Source: Melioribacteraceae bacterium
GTDB taxonomy: Bacteria; Bacteroidota; Ignavibacteria; Ignavibacteriales; Melioribacteraceae
Assembly: GCA_016342755.1 (NCBI GenBank)
Contig: JAEINS010000013.1
Location: forward strand, 62,001 to 126,000
DNA length: 64,000 bases
Reading direction: 5' to 3'
Shown here: positions 50,781 through 60,297 of the stretch, in pieces
How positions within the stretch are numbered: the stretch's first letter is position 1
Layout: each line of letters opens with the position of its first letter
Notes under the pieces: model-generated
The model's input: the letters and a program-made list of their open reading frames with translations, nothing else
What the model was told of the DNA's origin: nothing
The model's database searches: none
Translations under genes and position numbers: made by a program

Positions 50781-51335
50781 ATGAATCCATTTGTAAAAGA
50801 TGCTGATGACAGAATGGATAAATCTGTTGAGGCATTCCGATCAGAAATATCGAAAATTAGAACAGGTAAAGCAACAACTGCGTTATTAGATGGTATTAGA
50901 GTTGATTATTATGGAACTATGAGTCCTGTAAATCAAGTTGGTAATGTGTCAGTTTTAGACGCACATACATTATCAATAACTCCATGGGATAAAGGTATGG
51001 TAAATCTGATAGAAAAAGCTATACTAAAATCTGAACTTGGATTAAATCCTGCAAACGATGGAACAAATATTAGAATTCCTATACCTGCACTTAATGAGGA
51101 AAGAAGAAAAGAATTAGTTAAACTTGTTAAGAAATTTGCCGAAGAGGCAAAAATTGCCTGCCGAAATGTAAGACGGGATGCTAATGAGCATCTTAAAAAA
51201 CAGGAAAAGGATAAAGACATTTCTGAAGATATACGACATGATCTCGAGATAGAAGTTCAAAAAATAATGGACATTCATTCAAAAAAAATTGATGAAATAA
51301 CAAAACATAAAGAAGCTGAAATTTTAGAAGTATAA
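50781..51335 (+). CDS. frr: Ribosome recycling factor
   Basis: The 184-aa protein has the RRF signatures AFRSEISKIRTGKATTALLD, GNVSVLDAHTLSITPWDKGM, GLNPANDGTNIRIPIPALNE and the helical tail ARRDANEHLKKQEKD-like segment (RRDANEHLKKQEKD). It splits post-termination ribosomes with EF-G. The pyrH-frr arrangement is widely conserved. A terminator follows 5 bp after the stop codon. Confidence 0.97.
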   Translation: MNPFVKDADDRMDKSVEAFRSEISKIRTGKATTALLDGIRVDYYGTMSPVNQVGNVSVLDAHTLSITPWDKGMVNLIEKAILKSELGLNPANDGTNIRIPIPALNEERRKELVKLVKKFAEEAKIACRNVRRDANEHLKKQEKDKDISEDIRHDLEIEVQKIMDIHSKKIDEITKHKEAEILEV

Positions 51336-51340
51336 AGAGG

Positions 51341-51367
51341 AGCCGCTGCAGTAAGCGGCTTTTTCTA
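51341..51367 (+). terminator. Intrinsic terminator after frr
   Basis: AGCCGCT-GCAGTA-AGCGGCT (51341-51360) forms a perfect 7-bp GC-rich stem, followed by TTTTCTATTTT. Confidence 0.9.
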
Positions 51368-51453
51368 TTTTGTTCTTAGTTTTTCTTACTCTACAACCTT
51401 GTTAATTAAAAAGATAATCCCATCTAATTATATTAAAATAAAGGATAAGAGAT

Positions 51454-53706
51454 ATGACCACCCTCAAAGAAGATGCATTACGGTACCACAGCGAAGGCAG
51501 AAAGGGTAAAATTGAAGTTATTGCTTCAAAACCCTGCTTCACATCCAGAGAACTTTCACTAGCCTATACACCGGGAGTTGCTGCTCCATGCCTGGAAATA
51601 AGTGAATGTGATGAAAAAGTATATGAATACACTGCAAAAGGTAATTTGGTTGCTGTTGTTTCAAATGGCACGGCGGTATTAGGATTAGGCGATATTGGAC
51701 CACACGCCGGAAAACCAGTAATGGAAGGAAAAGGAGTATTATTCAAAAGATTTGCTGACATTGATGTTTTTGATATTGAGCTGGATACAAAGGATCCAAA
51801 AGAAATTATTAGGGCAGTACAATTATTAGAACCCACATTTGGCGGTATTAATCTGGAAGATATTAAAGCACCCGAATGTTTTGAAGTTGAAGAAGAACTT
51901 AAAAAGACCATGAACATACCGGTATTTCATGATGATCAGCATGGAACCGCAATTATATCGTGTGCGGCATTGTTAAATGCTTTGGAAATTGCTAATAAAA
52001 ACATTTCCGATGTCAAGATTGTTGTTTCAGGAGCCGGAGCATCCGCGGTTGCATGCAGTAATTTATATATACTTGCCGGTGCAAAAAGAGAAAATATTTT
52101 TATGTTCGATTCTAAGGGGCTTTTAAGTACATCACGCAGCGACTTAAACAAGTATAAAATGGCCTTTGCACAGGATGCGCATTTCGATTCGTTAGGTGAC
52201 GGAATGAAAGGTGCCGATGTATTGGTAGGTTTATCCAGAGCCGATTTAGTATCAGCGGACATGATTAAAGGAATGGCAGAAAATCCAATTGTTTTTGCAA
52301 TGGCAAATCCTGATCCAGAAATAAGATATGAAATTGCTGTTGAAGCAAGAAAAGATATTATAATGGCAACCGGTAGAAGTGATTATCCAAATCAGGTTAA
52401 CAATGTATTAGGATTCCCTTTTATTTTTAGGGGAGCGCTTGATGTAAAAGCCAAAGCTATAAATGATGAAATGAAAATGGCAGCTGTAAAAGCACTTTCA
52501 GAACTGGCTAAAGAAAAAGTGCCGGAAACTGTTATAAGTGCCTATGGCGGAAAGAAATTTAATTTTGGCAGAGAATATATAATTCCAAAACCTTTTGATC
52601 CACGTGTATTATGGAAAGTTGCGCCTGCAGTTGCTAAAGCGGCAATGGATACAGGTGTAGCGCGCAAGCCAATAACTAATTGGAAAAGTTATGAAGATGA
52701 ATTAAAAGAGAGGTTAGGATTTTCTAAAGAATTAATTAGAAATATAATCCATAGAGCGGCGGAAAATCCCGTTACAGTGGTTTATCCTGAAGGAGAAGAA
52801 GAAAATATTATACGTGCCGCGTCAATTGTACAGCAAGAGCACATTGCTAATCCGGTGCTGATTGGAAATGAAGAAAAAATAAAAACTTTATCTAAACAAT
52901 TAAAAATTGATAGTTCAAATTTTAAAATTGTTGATCCTTTTAATAATTCAAAATATGATGATTTTCCGGAAAGATTTTTTGAATTGCGAAAGAGAAAAGG
53001 GGCAAGACTGGCTGACGCGAAAAAGCTTATGCTTAACAATAATTACTTTGCGTCAATGATGGTACAATCGGGGAATGCTGACGCTCTTATAAGCGGACTT
53101 ACAACTAATTATCCCGATACAATAAGACCGGCCCTACAATGCGTTGGAAAAAAAGAAAATGTAAATGTTGTTTCGGGACTTTATATAGTAATAATAAAAA
53201 GTCGTGTCTTCTTTCTTGCTGATACAACCGTTAATATTAATCCTAATGCCGAAGAACTTGCTGAAATAGCTATTTGTACTGCTAATACAGTTTCTCGATT
53301 TGAATTGGAACCTAAGATAGCTATGTTATCATTCAGTAATTTTGGAAGTGCTGATTATCCAGAAAGCAAAAAAGTTCGTGAAGCAGTGAAAATTATTAAA
53401 CGATTAAGACCAGAACTTATTGTTGATGGAGAAATGCAGGCTGATACTGCCGTTGTCCCGGAAATAATTGAAAATGAATATCCATTTTCTGATTTAAAGG
53501 GTGGAGCAAACGTTTTAATATTTCCTGATTTAAGCTCTGGAAATATTGCCTACAAATTACTTCAGAGATTAACTGATGCAACAGTTATTGGTCCTATTTT
53601 AATGGGATTGAAAAAACCTGTTCATGTATTGCAAATGGGTGCTACAGTTGATGACATAATAAATATGACAGCTATAGCTGTAGTTGAAGCAAATTACCAA
53701 AAATAA
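51454..53706 (+). CDS. maeB: NADP-dependent malic enzyme with C-terminal phosphotransacetylase-like domain
   Basis: The 750-aa fusion has an N-terminal malic enzyme part (YTPGVAAPCLEISECDEK, FHDDQHGTAIISCAALLNAL with metal ligands, and the NAD(P)-binding VVSGAGASAVACSNLYILAG). It oxidatively decarboxylates malate to pyruvate. From about residue 430 a phosphate acetyltransferase-like domain follows (VVYPEGEEENIIRAASIV, VLIFPDLSSGNIAYKLLQRL), which in MaeB of other bacteria is catalytically silent but binds acetyl-CoA for allosteric control. It is a single-gene unit with a terminator. Confidence 0.96.
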   Translation: MTTLKEDALRYHSEGRKGKIEVIASKPCFTSRELSLAYTPGVAAPCLEISECDEKVYEYTAKGNLVAVVSNGTAVLGLGDIGPHAGKPVMEGKGVLFKRFADIDVFDIELDTKDPKEIIRAVQLLEPTFGGINLEDIKAPECFEVEEELKKTMNIPVFHDDQHGTAIISCAALLNALEIANKNISDVKIVVSGAGASAVACSNLYILAGAKRENIFMFDSKGLLSTSRSDLNKYKMAFAQDAHFDSLGDGMKGADVLVGLSRADLVSADMIKGMAENPIVFAMANPDPEIRYEIAVEARKDIIMATGRSDYPNQVNNVLGFPFIFRGALDVKAKAINDEMKMAAVKALSELAKEKVPETVISAYGGKKFNFGREYIIPKPFDPRVLWKVAPAVAKAAMDTGVARKPITNWKSYEDELKERLGFSKELIRNIIHRAAENPVTVVYPEGEEENIIRAASIVQQEHIANPVLIGNEEKIKTLSKQLKIDSSNFKIVDPFNNSKYDDFPERFFELRKRKGARLADAKKLMLNNNYFASMMVQSGNADALISGLTTNYPDTIRPALQCVGKKENVNVVSGLYIVIIKSRVFFLADTTVNINPNAEELAEIAICTANTVSRFELEPKIAMLSFSNFGSADYPESKKVREAVKIIKRLRPELIVDGEMQADTAVVPEIIENEYPFSDLKGGANVLIFPDLSSGNIAYKLLQRLTDATVIGPILMGLKKPVHVLQMGATVDDIINMTAIAVVEANYQK

Positions 53707-53720
53707 ATGAACTTCTTAAA

Positions 53721-53745
53721 AGGCGGAGAAATCCGCCTCTTTTTA
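53721..53745 (+). terminator. Intrinsic terminator after maeB
   Basis: AGGCGGA-GAAA-TCCGCCT (53721-53738) is a perfect 7-bp stem with a GNRA-type loop, followed by CTTTTT. Confidence 0.9.
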
Positions 53746-53822
53746 ATAATAGCAAATAACCGTTTAATTTTAAAACTTATTGTATTATTTTTACATTTCA
53801 CTAAAATAATAGCCTCGCATAA

Positions 53823-54434
53823 GTGTTACGTAATATTTTACTTTTAGTTTGCAGTATTGTTTTATTTATAATCGGAATGATCGTCTATGGAATCATTCTG
53901 AATATAAGGAATGTTCCGCTTTCAGAAGCAATGCATGAACTGGATATTATAAAATTGCAAAAAATTTCAATTGTTGTGGAAAGGAAAAGTTATAAACTGC
54001 ATTTATATTCAGATACCCTGTTAGTTAAAAGTTACAGAGCCGTATTTGGAAGAAACAATAATGTAAAGAAATTGCGTAACGATTTTTCAACTCCAATAGG
54101 TAATTATAAAGTAGTTTCCATTTCAGACTCAACTGAGTTTTATAAATATTTTAAACTCAATTATCCTAATAAATTGGATGTTGGAGAAGCACTAAAAAAT
54201 AGTGAGATAACAAAACCAGAGTTCGATGTTTTTGTTGGAGCAATTAAAAAAGGGAAATATGGAATTGATAACGAGTTTATTGGTATTCAGGGTTTAGGTG
54301 AATATGATTTTATATTTAAGAATCTTCCTTTTGTTTTTAATTGGACTAACGGATCGATTGCCATTAGCAACGATGCAATTGATGAATTAACAAAATTTAT
54401 TAAAGTTGGAACACCTGTAATAATCAAAAATTAA
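53823..54434 (+). CDS. L,D-transpeptidase-fold (YkuD) protein lacking catalytic residues
   Basis: The 203-aa protein starts at GTG 53823. An N-terminal membrane helix (ILLLVCSIVLFIIGMIVYGI) is followed by a YkuD fold: VERKSYKLHLYSDTLLVKSY, then NDFSTPIGNYKV, then IGIQGLGE, and NGSIAISNDAIDELTKFI with VGTPVII. In active enzymes the last motifs read IHG and SHGCIRL; here the His is Gln, the catalytic Cys is Ser, the motif His is Asn and the Arg is Ala. It is therefore very likely a non-enzymatic relative, anchored at the inner membrane and facing the periplasm. It lies 16 bp before an Omp85-family gene. Confidence 0.8.
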   Translation: MLRNILLLVCSIVLFIIGMIVYGIILNIRNVPLSEAMHELDIIKLQKISIVVERKSYKLHLYSDTLLVKSYRAVFGRNNNVKKLRNDFSTPIGNYKVVSISDSTEFYKYFKLNYPNKLDVGEALKNSEITKPEFDVFVGAIKKGKYGIDNEFIGIQGLGEYDFIFKNLPFVFNWTNGSIAISNDAIDELTKFIKVGTPVIIKN

Positions 54435-54450
54435 ATAGTAATGTGAAAAT

Positions 54451-56565
54451 TTGAAAATAAGATTTATTTTAATATTGTTTTATATAACCGCCTTAACATC
54501 TTCTATTTTTTCTCAGACAGAAAGAATAGAATTATTGAATCTTGAATTTGAGGGTAATACACAAATTCCAACATCCAAACTTGAAACAGTAATTTCACAC
54601 AATGAAAGCTCCTGGTGGTTTATTAGAACTGCTCCTGACGACGATTTCTCGGGAATTAAGGGTTTATTCTTAAACATATTAAGCTTCGGTGTAGAAGAAC
54701 AATATTTGGATACGCTTAGAATTGTAAATGATATTTCATTATTGAAAAAATATTATTGGTCAGAGGGTTTCTTTGAAGTTGATATAAAATCTGAATATTC
54801 TTTTCAAACTGAAAATTCTGAAGGTGAATTGAAATTTATAATCTCGGAAAATGAACCCTTTGTAATTAAAAAATTAAATATTGGCGGATTCGAAAAATTA
54901 TCGAAATCATTATTCGAAGCTGTAAAAAATCAGCTTACAATAGACACTAATAATCAGTATTCTGAGCGGCTTGTACAGGAAAACAACGATATAATAATGA
55001 ATTACCTGGGTGATAGAGGAAGAATGTTTGTTAGCTCAGAAGATCCAAATATAGTTATTGATACTGCGTTAAATAAAGTAGATGTAAATCTTAAGTTTGA
55101 TGTAGGCGATAGTTTTAGCATAAGTGATGTGCAAGTTGAAAGAACCGGCAGCGGAAAAGAATTAGTTGAAGATAATTTATTAACAGATATAGTTGGTATT
55201 GAAAAAGGTGATAGATTCAGTTTTTATGAAATGCAGAGAGGTCAGGTTCGTTTGTATCGTACTAACCTTTTTTCATCCGCTTCAGTTAGTGCTGTTAGAG
55301 CCGATACATCAAACGGTACCGTTCCAATACTAATTAGTGCTGAGGTAGGTTCTCTTTATGAATTTTCACCAGAGTTGATTCTAAATGATCAGGAAGGATT
55401 TAATCTTGGTTTGGGTCTTGGTTTTACGAGAAAGAATTTTTTAGGCGATGCACGTAAACTTTCCTTAAATTTTTCTATCGCTTCCCAAAATCCATGGAAA
55501 TTTTTGCAGGAAATATCCGCATCCAATTCAAATTTGTATGGATACGCAGATGCACGTTTAGTTTTAGAACAGCCGTTTTTATTTGGCAAGGCAATCAATA
55601 CCAGATTCGAAAGTTACTTTACACATCAGATTAGAAAAGATTTTTGGGATGCGAATTTAATTGGTACAAAAATAAGTCTTGATTTTGAATTACCGCGATA
55701 CACATATATAACTTCGCTTAGGGTATTTTTAAACTGGGAAAACTCAGAGTATATGTATTCTGATAATTATATAGATCAGGTTCTTAGCGATACTACTTTA
55801 ATATATAATGAAGAATTGAAGGATGAAATTAATACTAATCCTCAGAGCAATTATGTGCTGCTTGGTGTGAATATTGGTGTTAATAAGACTAATGATTTTT
55901 TATTTCCCACCCGCGGATATAATCTGAATTTTATTTTCGAGGATGGTAATCTGCTACATTACCTTGCCAGCGAAGCATTTAATTCTACTATGAATAGACC
56001 TGTCTATTATAAAACTCTTATGAAATCAGCGTATTATTTTCCATTTCAATTTATAAGTGATGGGGTACTAGGATTAAAATTGATAAGCGGATACATTCAT
56101 ACTTATAGGGGACGCAAGGATTTAATCCCATTTAATCAGAGGTTTACGGCTGGCGGCAGTAACTCTGTACGCGGCTGGGAGACTAGGGGATTAACACCTT
56201 CAAGACAGTTTATAGATTATGAAAATTTATCTAAAGAAGATTTTGACGCATTGTTTAACCAGCAATTAACACCAGGCGGATTTTTTATTATTGAAGGTTC
56301 ATTTGAAACCAGGTACAAATTGTCAGATGAATTTGGGTCAGCTATATTTGTTGATTATGGGAATACATGGAATGATCCTGACGAATTCAGGTTTAATGAA
56401 TTTGCGGTTGCTGCCGGTTTTGGATTTAGATATTACTCTCCGTTTGCACCAATTAGAGTTGATTTTGGATTTAAAGTGTATGACCCAAGTGATAGACGAA
56501 GTTTCTTTAAGAAAAATGTCTGGAACGAATTTGAATTTCAGTTAGGAATTGGAGAAGCATTCTAG
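54451..56565 (+). CDS. Omp85-family outer-membrane assembly protein (BamA/TamA-like)
   Basis: The 704-aa protein starts at TTG 54451 and has a signal peptide (KIRFILILFYITALTSSIFSQ). POTRA-like repeats (ERIELLNLEFEGNTQIPTSK, then KKLNIGGFEKLSKSLFEAVK, then FSISDVQVERTGSGKELVED) cover about the first 300 residues. A 16-strand barrel domain follows with the conserved loop-6 motif as VRGW (FTAGGSNSVRGWETRGL near residue 570), and it ends NEFEFQLGIGEAF. Three POTRA-like units rather than five point to a TamA- or accessory-type member rather than the main BamA. It may form a unit with the YkuD-fold protein upstream. Confidence 0.88.
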   Translation: MKIRFILILFYITALTSSIFSQTERIELLNLEFEGNTQIPTSKLETVISHNESSWWFIRTAPDDDFSGIKGLFLNILSFGVEEQYLDTLRIVNDISLLKKYYWSEGFFEVDIKSEYSFQTENSEGELKFIISENEPFVIKKLNIGGFEKLSKSLFEAVKNQLTIDTNNQYSERLVQENNDIIMNYLGDRGRMFVSSEDPNIVIDTALNKVDVNLKFDVGDSFSISDVQVERTGSGKELVEDNLLTDIVGIEKGDRFSFYEMQRGQVRLYRTNLFSSASVSAVRADTSNGTVPILISAEVGSLYEFSPELILNDQEGFNLGLGLGFTRKNFLGDARKLSLNFSIASQNPWKFLQEISASNSNLYGYADARLVLEQPFLFGKAINTRFESYFTHQIRKDFWDANLIGTKISLDFELPRYTYITSLRVFLNWENSEYMYSDNYIDQVLSDTTLIYNEELKDEINTNPQSNYVLLGVNIGVNKTNDFLFPTRGYNLNFIFEDGNLLHYLASEAFNSTMNRPVYYKTLMKSAYYFPFQFISDGVLGLKLISGYIHTYRGRKDLIPFNQRFTAGGSNSVRGWETRGLTPSRQFIDYENLSKEDFDALFNQQLTPGGFFIIEGSFETRYKLSDEFGSAIFVDYGNTWNDPDEFRFNEFAVAAGFGFRYYSPFAPIRVDFGFKVYDPSDRRSFFKKNVWNEFEFQLGIGEAF

Positions 56566-56574
56566 CTTTTATAT

Positions 56575-56657
56575 TTTCCTTCTTTCCTTCTTTCCTTCTT
56601 TCCTTCTTTCCTTCTTTCCTTCTTTCCTTCTTTCCTTCTTTCCTTCTTTCCTTCTTT
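56575..56657. repeat. Tandem octanucleotide tract, about 10 copies of TTCTTTCC
   Basis: 83 bp consist of the pure 8-bp unit TCTTTCCT repeated about 10.4 times, starting 10 bp after the Omp85-family stop codon. One strand is all pyrimidine, the other all purine. It lies between convergent genes and is outside any reading frame I can support. Confidence 0.97.
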
Positions 56658-56793
56658 AAATACTTAATGTATCTGCATTTTAAATAACACTAATAAATAA
56701 AGTAGTTTCCCAAATTTTATAAGCATCAAAACCGTTAAAAAAATATCATATAACAATTGATTTGAAGTATTAATTAATATTTTAGGTAGAAAG

Positions 56794-58056
56794 TTACCAG
56801 CTAACCGGCTGGCGTTTTATTGGCATCGTCATACATCTGCAACCGCCGCCGCCGCGCGATAATTCCGAACTTCTTATTGTGATTACATATTTCTCGTATT
56901 TAGTATAATCAACTTTTTTACTTATTATATCAGAGGCTTTTATAATCTCGAACCCGTGTTTATTCATTTCTTCAAGTGTATAAACATTTCTTCCGTAACC
57001 AATTATTTTACCGGGTGCCATTGCAAAAAAGTTTGCGCCGCTATGCCATTGTTCCCGTTCCTGAATCCATTTGTCGCCTGTTCCGCCGCAATAAATTGGT
57101 TCAACATCAAAGTTTAATTTGCTTAAAACTTCCAGAATATTTTTTTCTTCCATAATTTTTACTTTACCCTTATCAACTTCAATATGAACAGTTCTATATC
57201 TGTTAGGATTAAGTATTATAGGTTCATATATCATTACCTTATTTACATCCAGGAAAGTGAAAGTCATATCGAGATGTATAAATGATTCGGGCGAAGAAGG
57301 AAGTTCCTGCACAATTATATGTCTTTTATCCTCTTTGTTTTTGAAACGTTCAAGTATATAATCAATTCCCTGAGTAGAAGTTCTAATACTATTGCCAATT
57401 ATAATTACATCATCTCTGGCTACAAGAATATCGCCGCCTTCTATACTGATTTTTTCATCATAATTAATTTCATTTATAGGGTTAAATGTTTTTGTACTTA
57501 TAACGGGATGATGATTAAAAATGGATTCCATAATAATTGCTTCACGTTCACGAACCTTGTTTGCCATTCTGCCAATTTGAACTTTATTGCGTATGGTCAT
57601 AGCAGCATCACGCGTAAAAAAGAAATTATGAAGAGGTCTGAGAATATATCTTTCGTGACTCAAAAAATTTGTCAGGTTATTTCTTTTAAGTTCCAATCCT
57701 TCAATTAATGTTCTGGCCAACTCTTTCGAAGACATCTCCAGCAATGTATCGTGTATCTGAAAAAGATTTTCATTTGTGCAAATTCTTCTAACAATGTTAA
57801 GCTTAATTTCATCTTCGCTAAGAATATCCCGTAAAAGTTTTGAAACCTGAAATGTAGTTGCATGTTTATCTAAAATTGTTTTGAACTGGGTATATTCTTT
57901 TTCGGCTTCTGATAGATTAAGAATATCACTGTATAAAGCACGTTCAGCATTTTTAGGAGTCATATTTTCAACTTCTGGTCCGGGAGTATGTAAGATAACT
58001 CCTTCTAAAACTCCAATTTCTGAACGTATATCAATTTGCATATTTGTGTCGGGCAT
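56794..58056 (-). CDS. arcA: Arginine deiminase
   Basis: The 420-aa enzyme hydrolyses arginine to citrulline and ammonia. It has the family pattern SEIGVLEGVILHTPGPEVEN at the start, NFFFTRDAAMTIRN, IEGGDILVARDDVIIIG, HLDMTFTFLDVN, and the C-terminal nucleophile region SELSRGGGGCRCMTMPIKR (catalytic Cys in RCM, near residue 409). The usual RGRGGPRCM is here RGGGGCRCM, with an additional Cys. Ornithine carbamoyltransferase and carbamate kinase genes are not adjacent, so it stands alone. It is convergent with the Omp85 gene across the octamer tract. Confidence 0.93.
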   Translation of the reverse strand: MPDTNMQIDIRSEIGVLEGVILHTPGPEVENMTPKNAERALYSDILNLSEAEKEYTQFKTILDKHATTFQVSKLLRDILSEDEIKLNIVRRICTNENLFQIHDTLLEMSSKELARTLIEGLELKRNNLTNFLSHERYILRPLHNFFFTRDAAMTIRNKVQIGRMANKVREREAIIMESIFNHHPVISTKTFNPINEINYDEKISIEGGDILVARDDVIIIGNSIRTSTQGIDYILERFKNKEDKRHIIVQELPSSPESFIHLDMTFTFLDVNKVMIYEPIILNPNRYRTVHIEVDKGKVKIMEEKNILEVLSKLNFDVEPIYCGGTGDKWIQEREQWHSGANFFAMAPGKIIGYGRNVYTLEEMNKHGFEIIKASDIISKKVDYTKYEKYVITIRSSELSRGGGGCRCMTMPIKRQPVSW

Positions 58057-58112
58057 AAATCACCAATAGTTGAAGAAAATAAAGATCAAATATGCAATTT
58101 TTTAAGGAGAAA

Positions 58113-58140
58113 ATCACGAAGCCGGAATCAGCTTCGTGAT
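58113..58140 (-). terminator. Hairpin after the oligopeptidase gene
   Basis: ATCACGAAGC-CGGAATCA-GCTTCGTGAT is a perfect 10-bp stem with an 8-nt loop, just past the oligopeptidase stop on the minus strand. The stem is followed by TTTCTCC on that strand, so it is a moderate terminator. Confidence 0.6.
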
Positions 58141-58162
58141 ATAATAAAATGGACTTAGAGAA

Positions 58163-60283
58163 TTATTTTAATAAGTTTAATAGGAATGCGTATTCGAGTG
58201 ATATTTCTTTAAACGCCTGGAATCTTCCGGATGCTCCGCCATGACCGGCTTCCATATTGGTATTTAATAATAACATGTTATCATCAGTTTTAAGATCGCG
58301 CAGCTTTGCGATCCATTTGGCTGGTTCCCAGTATTGAACCTGAGAATCGTGGAGACCAGTTGTGACTAATAATGACGGGTAATTTTTTGCCTCAACCTGA
58401 TCATAAGGAGAATAGGAAAGCATATAATCGTAATAAGTTTTATCATTAGGATTTCCCCATTCATCATATTCACTTGTGGTTAGCGGAATTGATTCATCAA
58501 GCATAGTAGTAATTACATCAACAAAGGGAACCTGTGCAACTAACCCATTAAACAGATCCGGTGCCATGTTTGAAACTGCTCCAATTAATAAACCGCCAGC
58601 ACTTCCGCCCATTCCAAAGAGCTTATTCTGTTCGGTGTATTTTTCAGAAATTAAATATTCAGCGCAATCAATAAAATCTGTGAAACTGTTTTTCTTCTTA
58701 AGAAGTTTTCCGTTTTCGTACCAGTCACGTCCTAACTCCTGACCACCGCGTACGTGCGCAATTGCAAAAATAAATCCTCTATTTAACAGACTTAATCTGG
58801 TAAAAGAAAAATAAGGATCCATGCTGGCACCGTAAGAACCATAAGCATAAAGTAATAATGGATTTGTGGTATTTAATTTTATATCTTTTTTATATACAAG
58901 TGATATTGGAATTTGTGTACCGTCTTTTGCAGTAGCAAAAAGTCTTTTTGATAAATAATTTTCTTTGTTAAACTTACCCAGTACTTCCTGTTGTTTTATA
59001 AGTTTTTTCTTTTTTGTGTTCATATTATAATCGAACGTTGAGCTGGGTGTAGTTAAAGAAGAATAAGAAAATCTAAGTATATCGGTATTAAATTCAAAAT
59101 TATTTGAAGTATACGCGGAATATGTTTCTTCTCCAAAATCTAAATAATGCTCTGAGTTGGTTTGTAAATTTATAATACGGAAGTTTGTGAGCCCTTTTAT
59201 TCGTTCATTAAGAACTAAAAAATCATCAAAAATCTCAAAATCTTCAAGCAAAACATCTTTGTTGTGCGAAATAACTTCAGTCCAATATTTTTTTTCTGTT
59301 TTATTAATCGGAGTTTTCATTAACCTAAAGTTCTTTGCGTCAAGATTTGTTCTAATGTAGAAGTGATCATTTCTATGATCAACATGGTACTCAAGATTTT
59401 TTTCACGCGGAGTAATTAGTTTAAATTTTTCACTTGGTTCATCCGCTTTAATAAATCTAAACTCCGCCGAAAGTGTACTCTGTGAGCCTATAATTATATA
59501 TTCTTTAGATTTAGTTTTATAAACATATGTACTGAAAGCTTCATCAGATTCATGAAAAACTTCTACATCGTCTGATACATCTGAGCCAAGAACATGTTTG
59601 AAAATTTTATATGATCTAAGAGTTTTATCTTTTACAGTGTAGAAAGATGTTTTATTATCGTTAGCCCAGATAAGAGAACCGGTTGTGTTAGGTATTTCAT
59701 CTTTAAGGAGTTTACCGGTTTTAAGATCTTTAAATTTTATTGTATACCTTCTTCTGCTTAGTGTATCAATTCCAAAGGCTAAAATAATATTATTCGGGCT
59801 GACTGATAGATTTTGTACATGATAATAAGAATATGCTTGCGCTTTTTCAGGTACATTTAACAGTATAATTTCATCAGATTCAAAACCCTCTTTTTTTCTA
59901 CAATACAAAGGGTATTCCTGACCCTTTTCGTATCTGTTATAATAGTAATATTCATTTGAAAAGTAGGGTGCTGATTCATCCTCCTCTTTTACTCTTCCAA
60001 CCATTTCTTTATAAAGCTCATCTTGTAAACCTTCGGTATCTTCAAGTATTTTTTTTGTATAATTATTTTCATCCTCAAGATATTTAATTACTTCAGGGTT
60101 TTCTCTTTCATTAAGCCAGTAGTAATTATCAATTCTTTTATGATTATGCTTCACAAGTTCTGTAGGAATTTTTTTTGCCATGGGTGCTGTTATATTTTTA
60201 CTGTTCATATTATTTTCTTTACATCCTGAAACTGTTAGTGATACTAATATGATAATTATAAAAACTATCTTATTTTTTGTCAT
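58163..60283 (-). CDS. S9A prolyl oligopeptidase family (oligopeptidase B-like) lipoprotein
   Basis: The 706-aa serine peptidase has a lipoprotein signal (KIVFIIIILVSLTVSGC, lipobox Cys near residue 21), which most PtrB proteins lack. The propeller domain runs from about 90 to 430 and the alpha/beta-hydrolase domain follows. It has GMGGSAGGLLIGA (nucleophile Ser near residue 560), the catalytic Asp in TTGLHDSQVQYWEPAKW, and His in NMEAGHGGASGR. It would cut small peptides, probably after basic residues, at the periplasmic membrane face. It lies 14 bp after the M29 aminopeptidase gene and is cotranscribed with it. Confidence 0.93.
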   Translation of the reverse strand: MTKNKIVFIIIILVSLTVSGCKENNMNSKNITAPMAKKIPTELVKHNHKRIDNYYWLNERENPEVIKYLEDENNYTKKILEDTEGLQDELYKEMVGRVKEEDESAPYFSNEYYYYNRYEKGQEYPLYCRKKEGFESDEIILLNVPEKAQAYSYYHVQNLSVSPNNIILAFGIDTLSRRRYTIKFKDLKTGKLLKDEIPNTTGSLIWANDNKTSFYTVKDKTLRSYKIFKHVLGSDVSDDVEVFHESDEAFSTYVYKTKSKEYIIIGSQSTLSAEFRFIKADEPSEKFKLITPREKNLEYHVDHRNDHFYIRTNLDAKNFRLMKTPINKTEKKYWTEVISHNKDVLLEDFEIFDDFLVLNERIKGLTNFRIINLQTNSEHYLDFGEETYSAYTSNNFEFNTDILRFSYSSLTTPSSTFDYNMNTKKKKLIKQQEVLGKFNKENYLSKRLFATAKDGTQIPISLVYKKDIKLNTTNPLLLYAYGSYGASMDPYFSFTRLSLLNRGFIFAIAHVRGGQELGRDWYENGKLLKKKNSFTDFIDCAEYLISEKYTEQNKLFGMGGSAGGLLIGAVSNMAPDLFNGLVAQVPFVDVITTMLDESIPLTTSEYDEWGNPNDKTYYDYMLSYSPYDQVEAKNYPSLLVTTGLHDSQVQYWEPAKWIAKLRDLKTDDNMLLLNTNMEAGHGGASGRFQAFKEISLEYAFLLNLLK

Positions 60284-60297
60284 GATATGGTTTCCCC

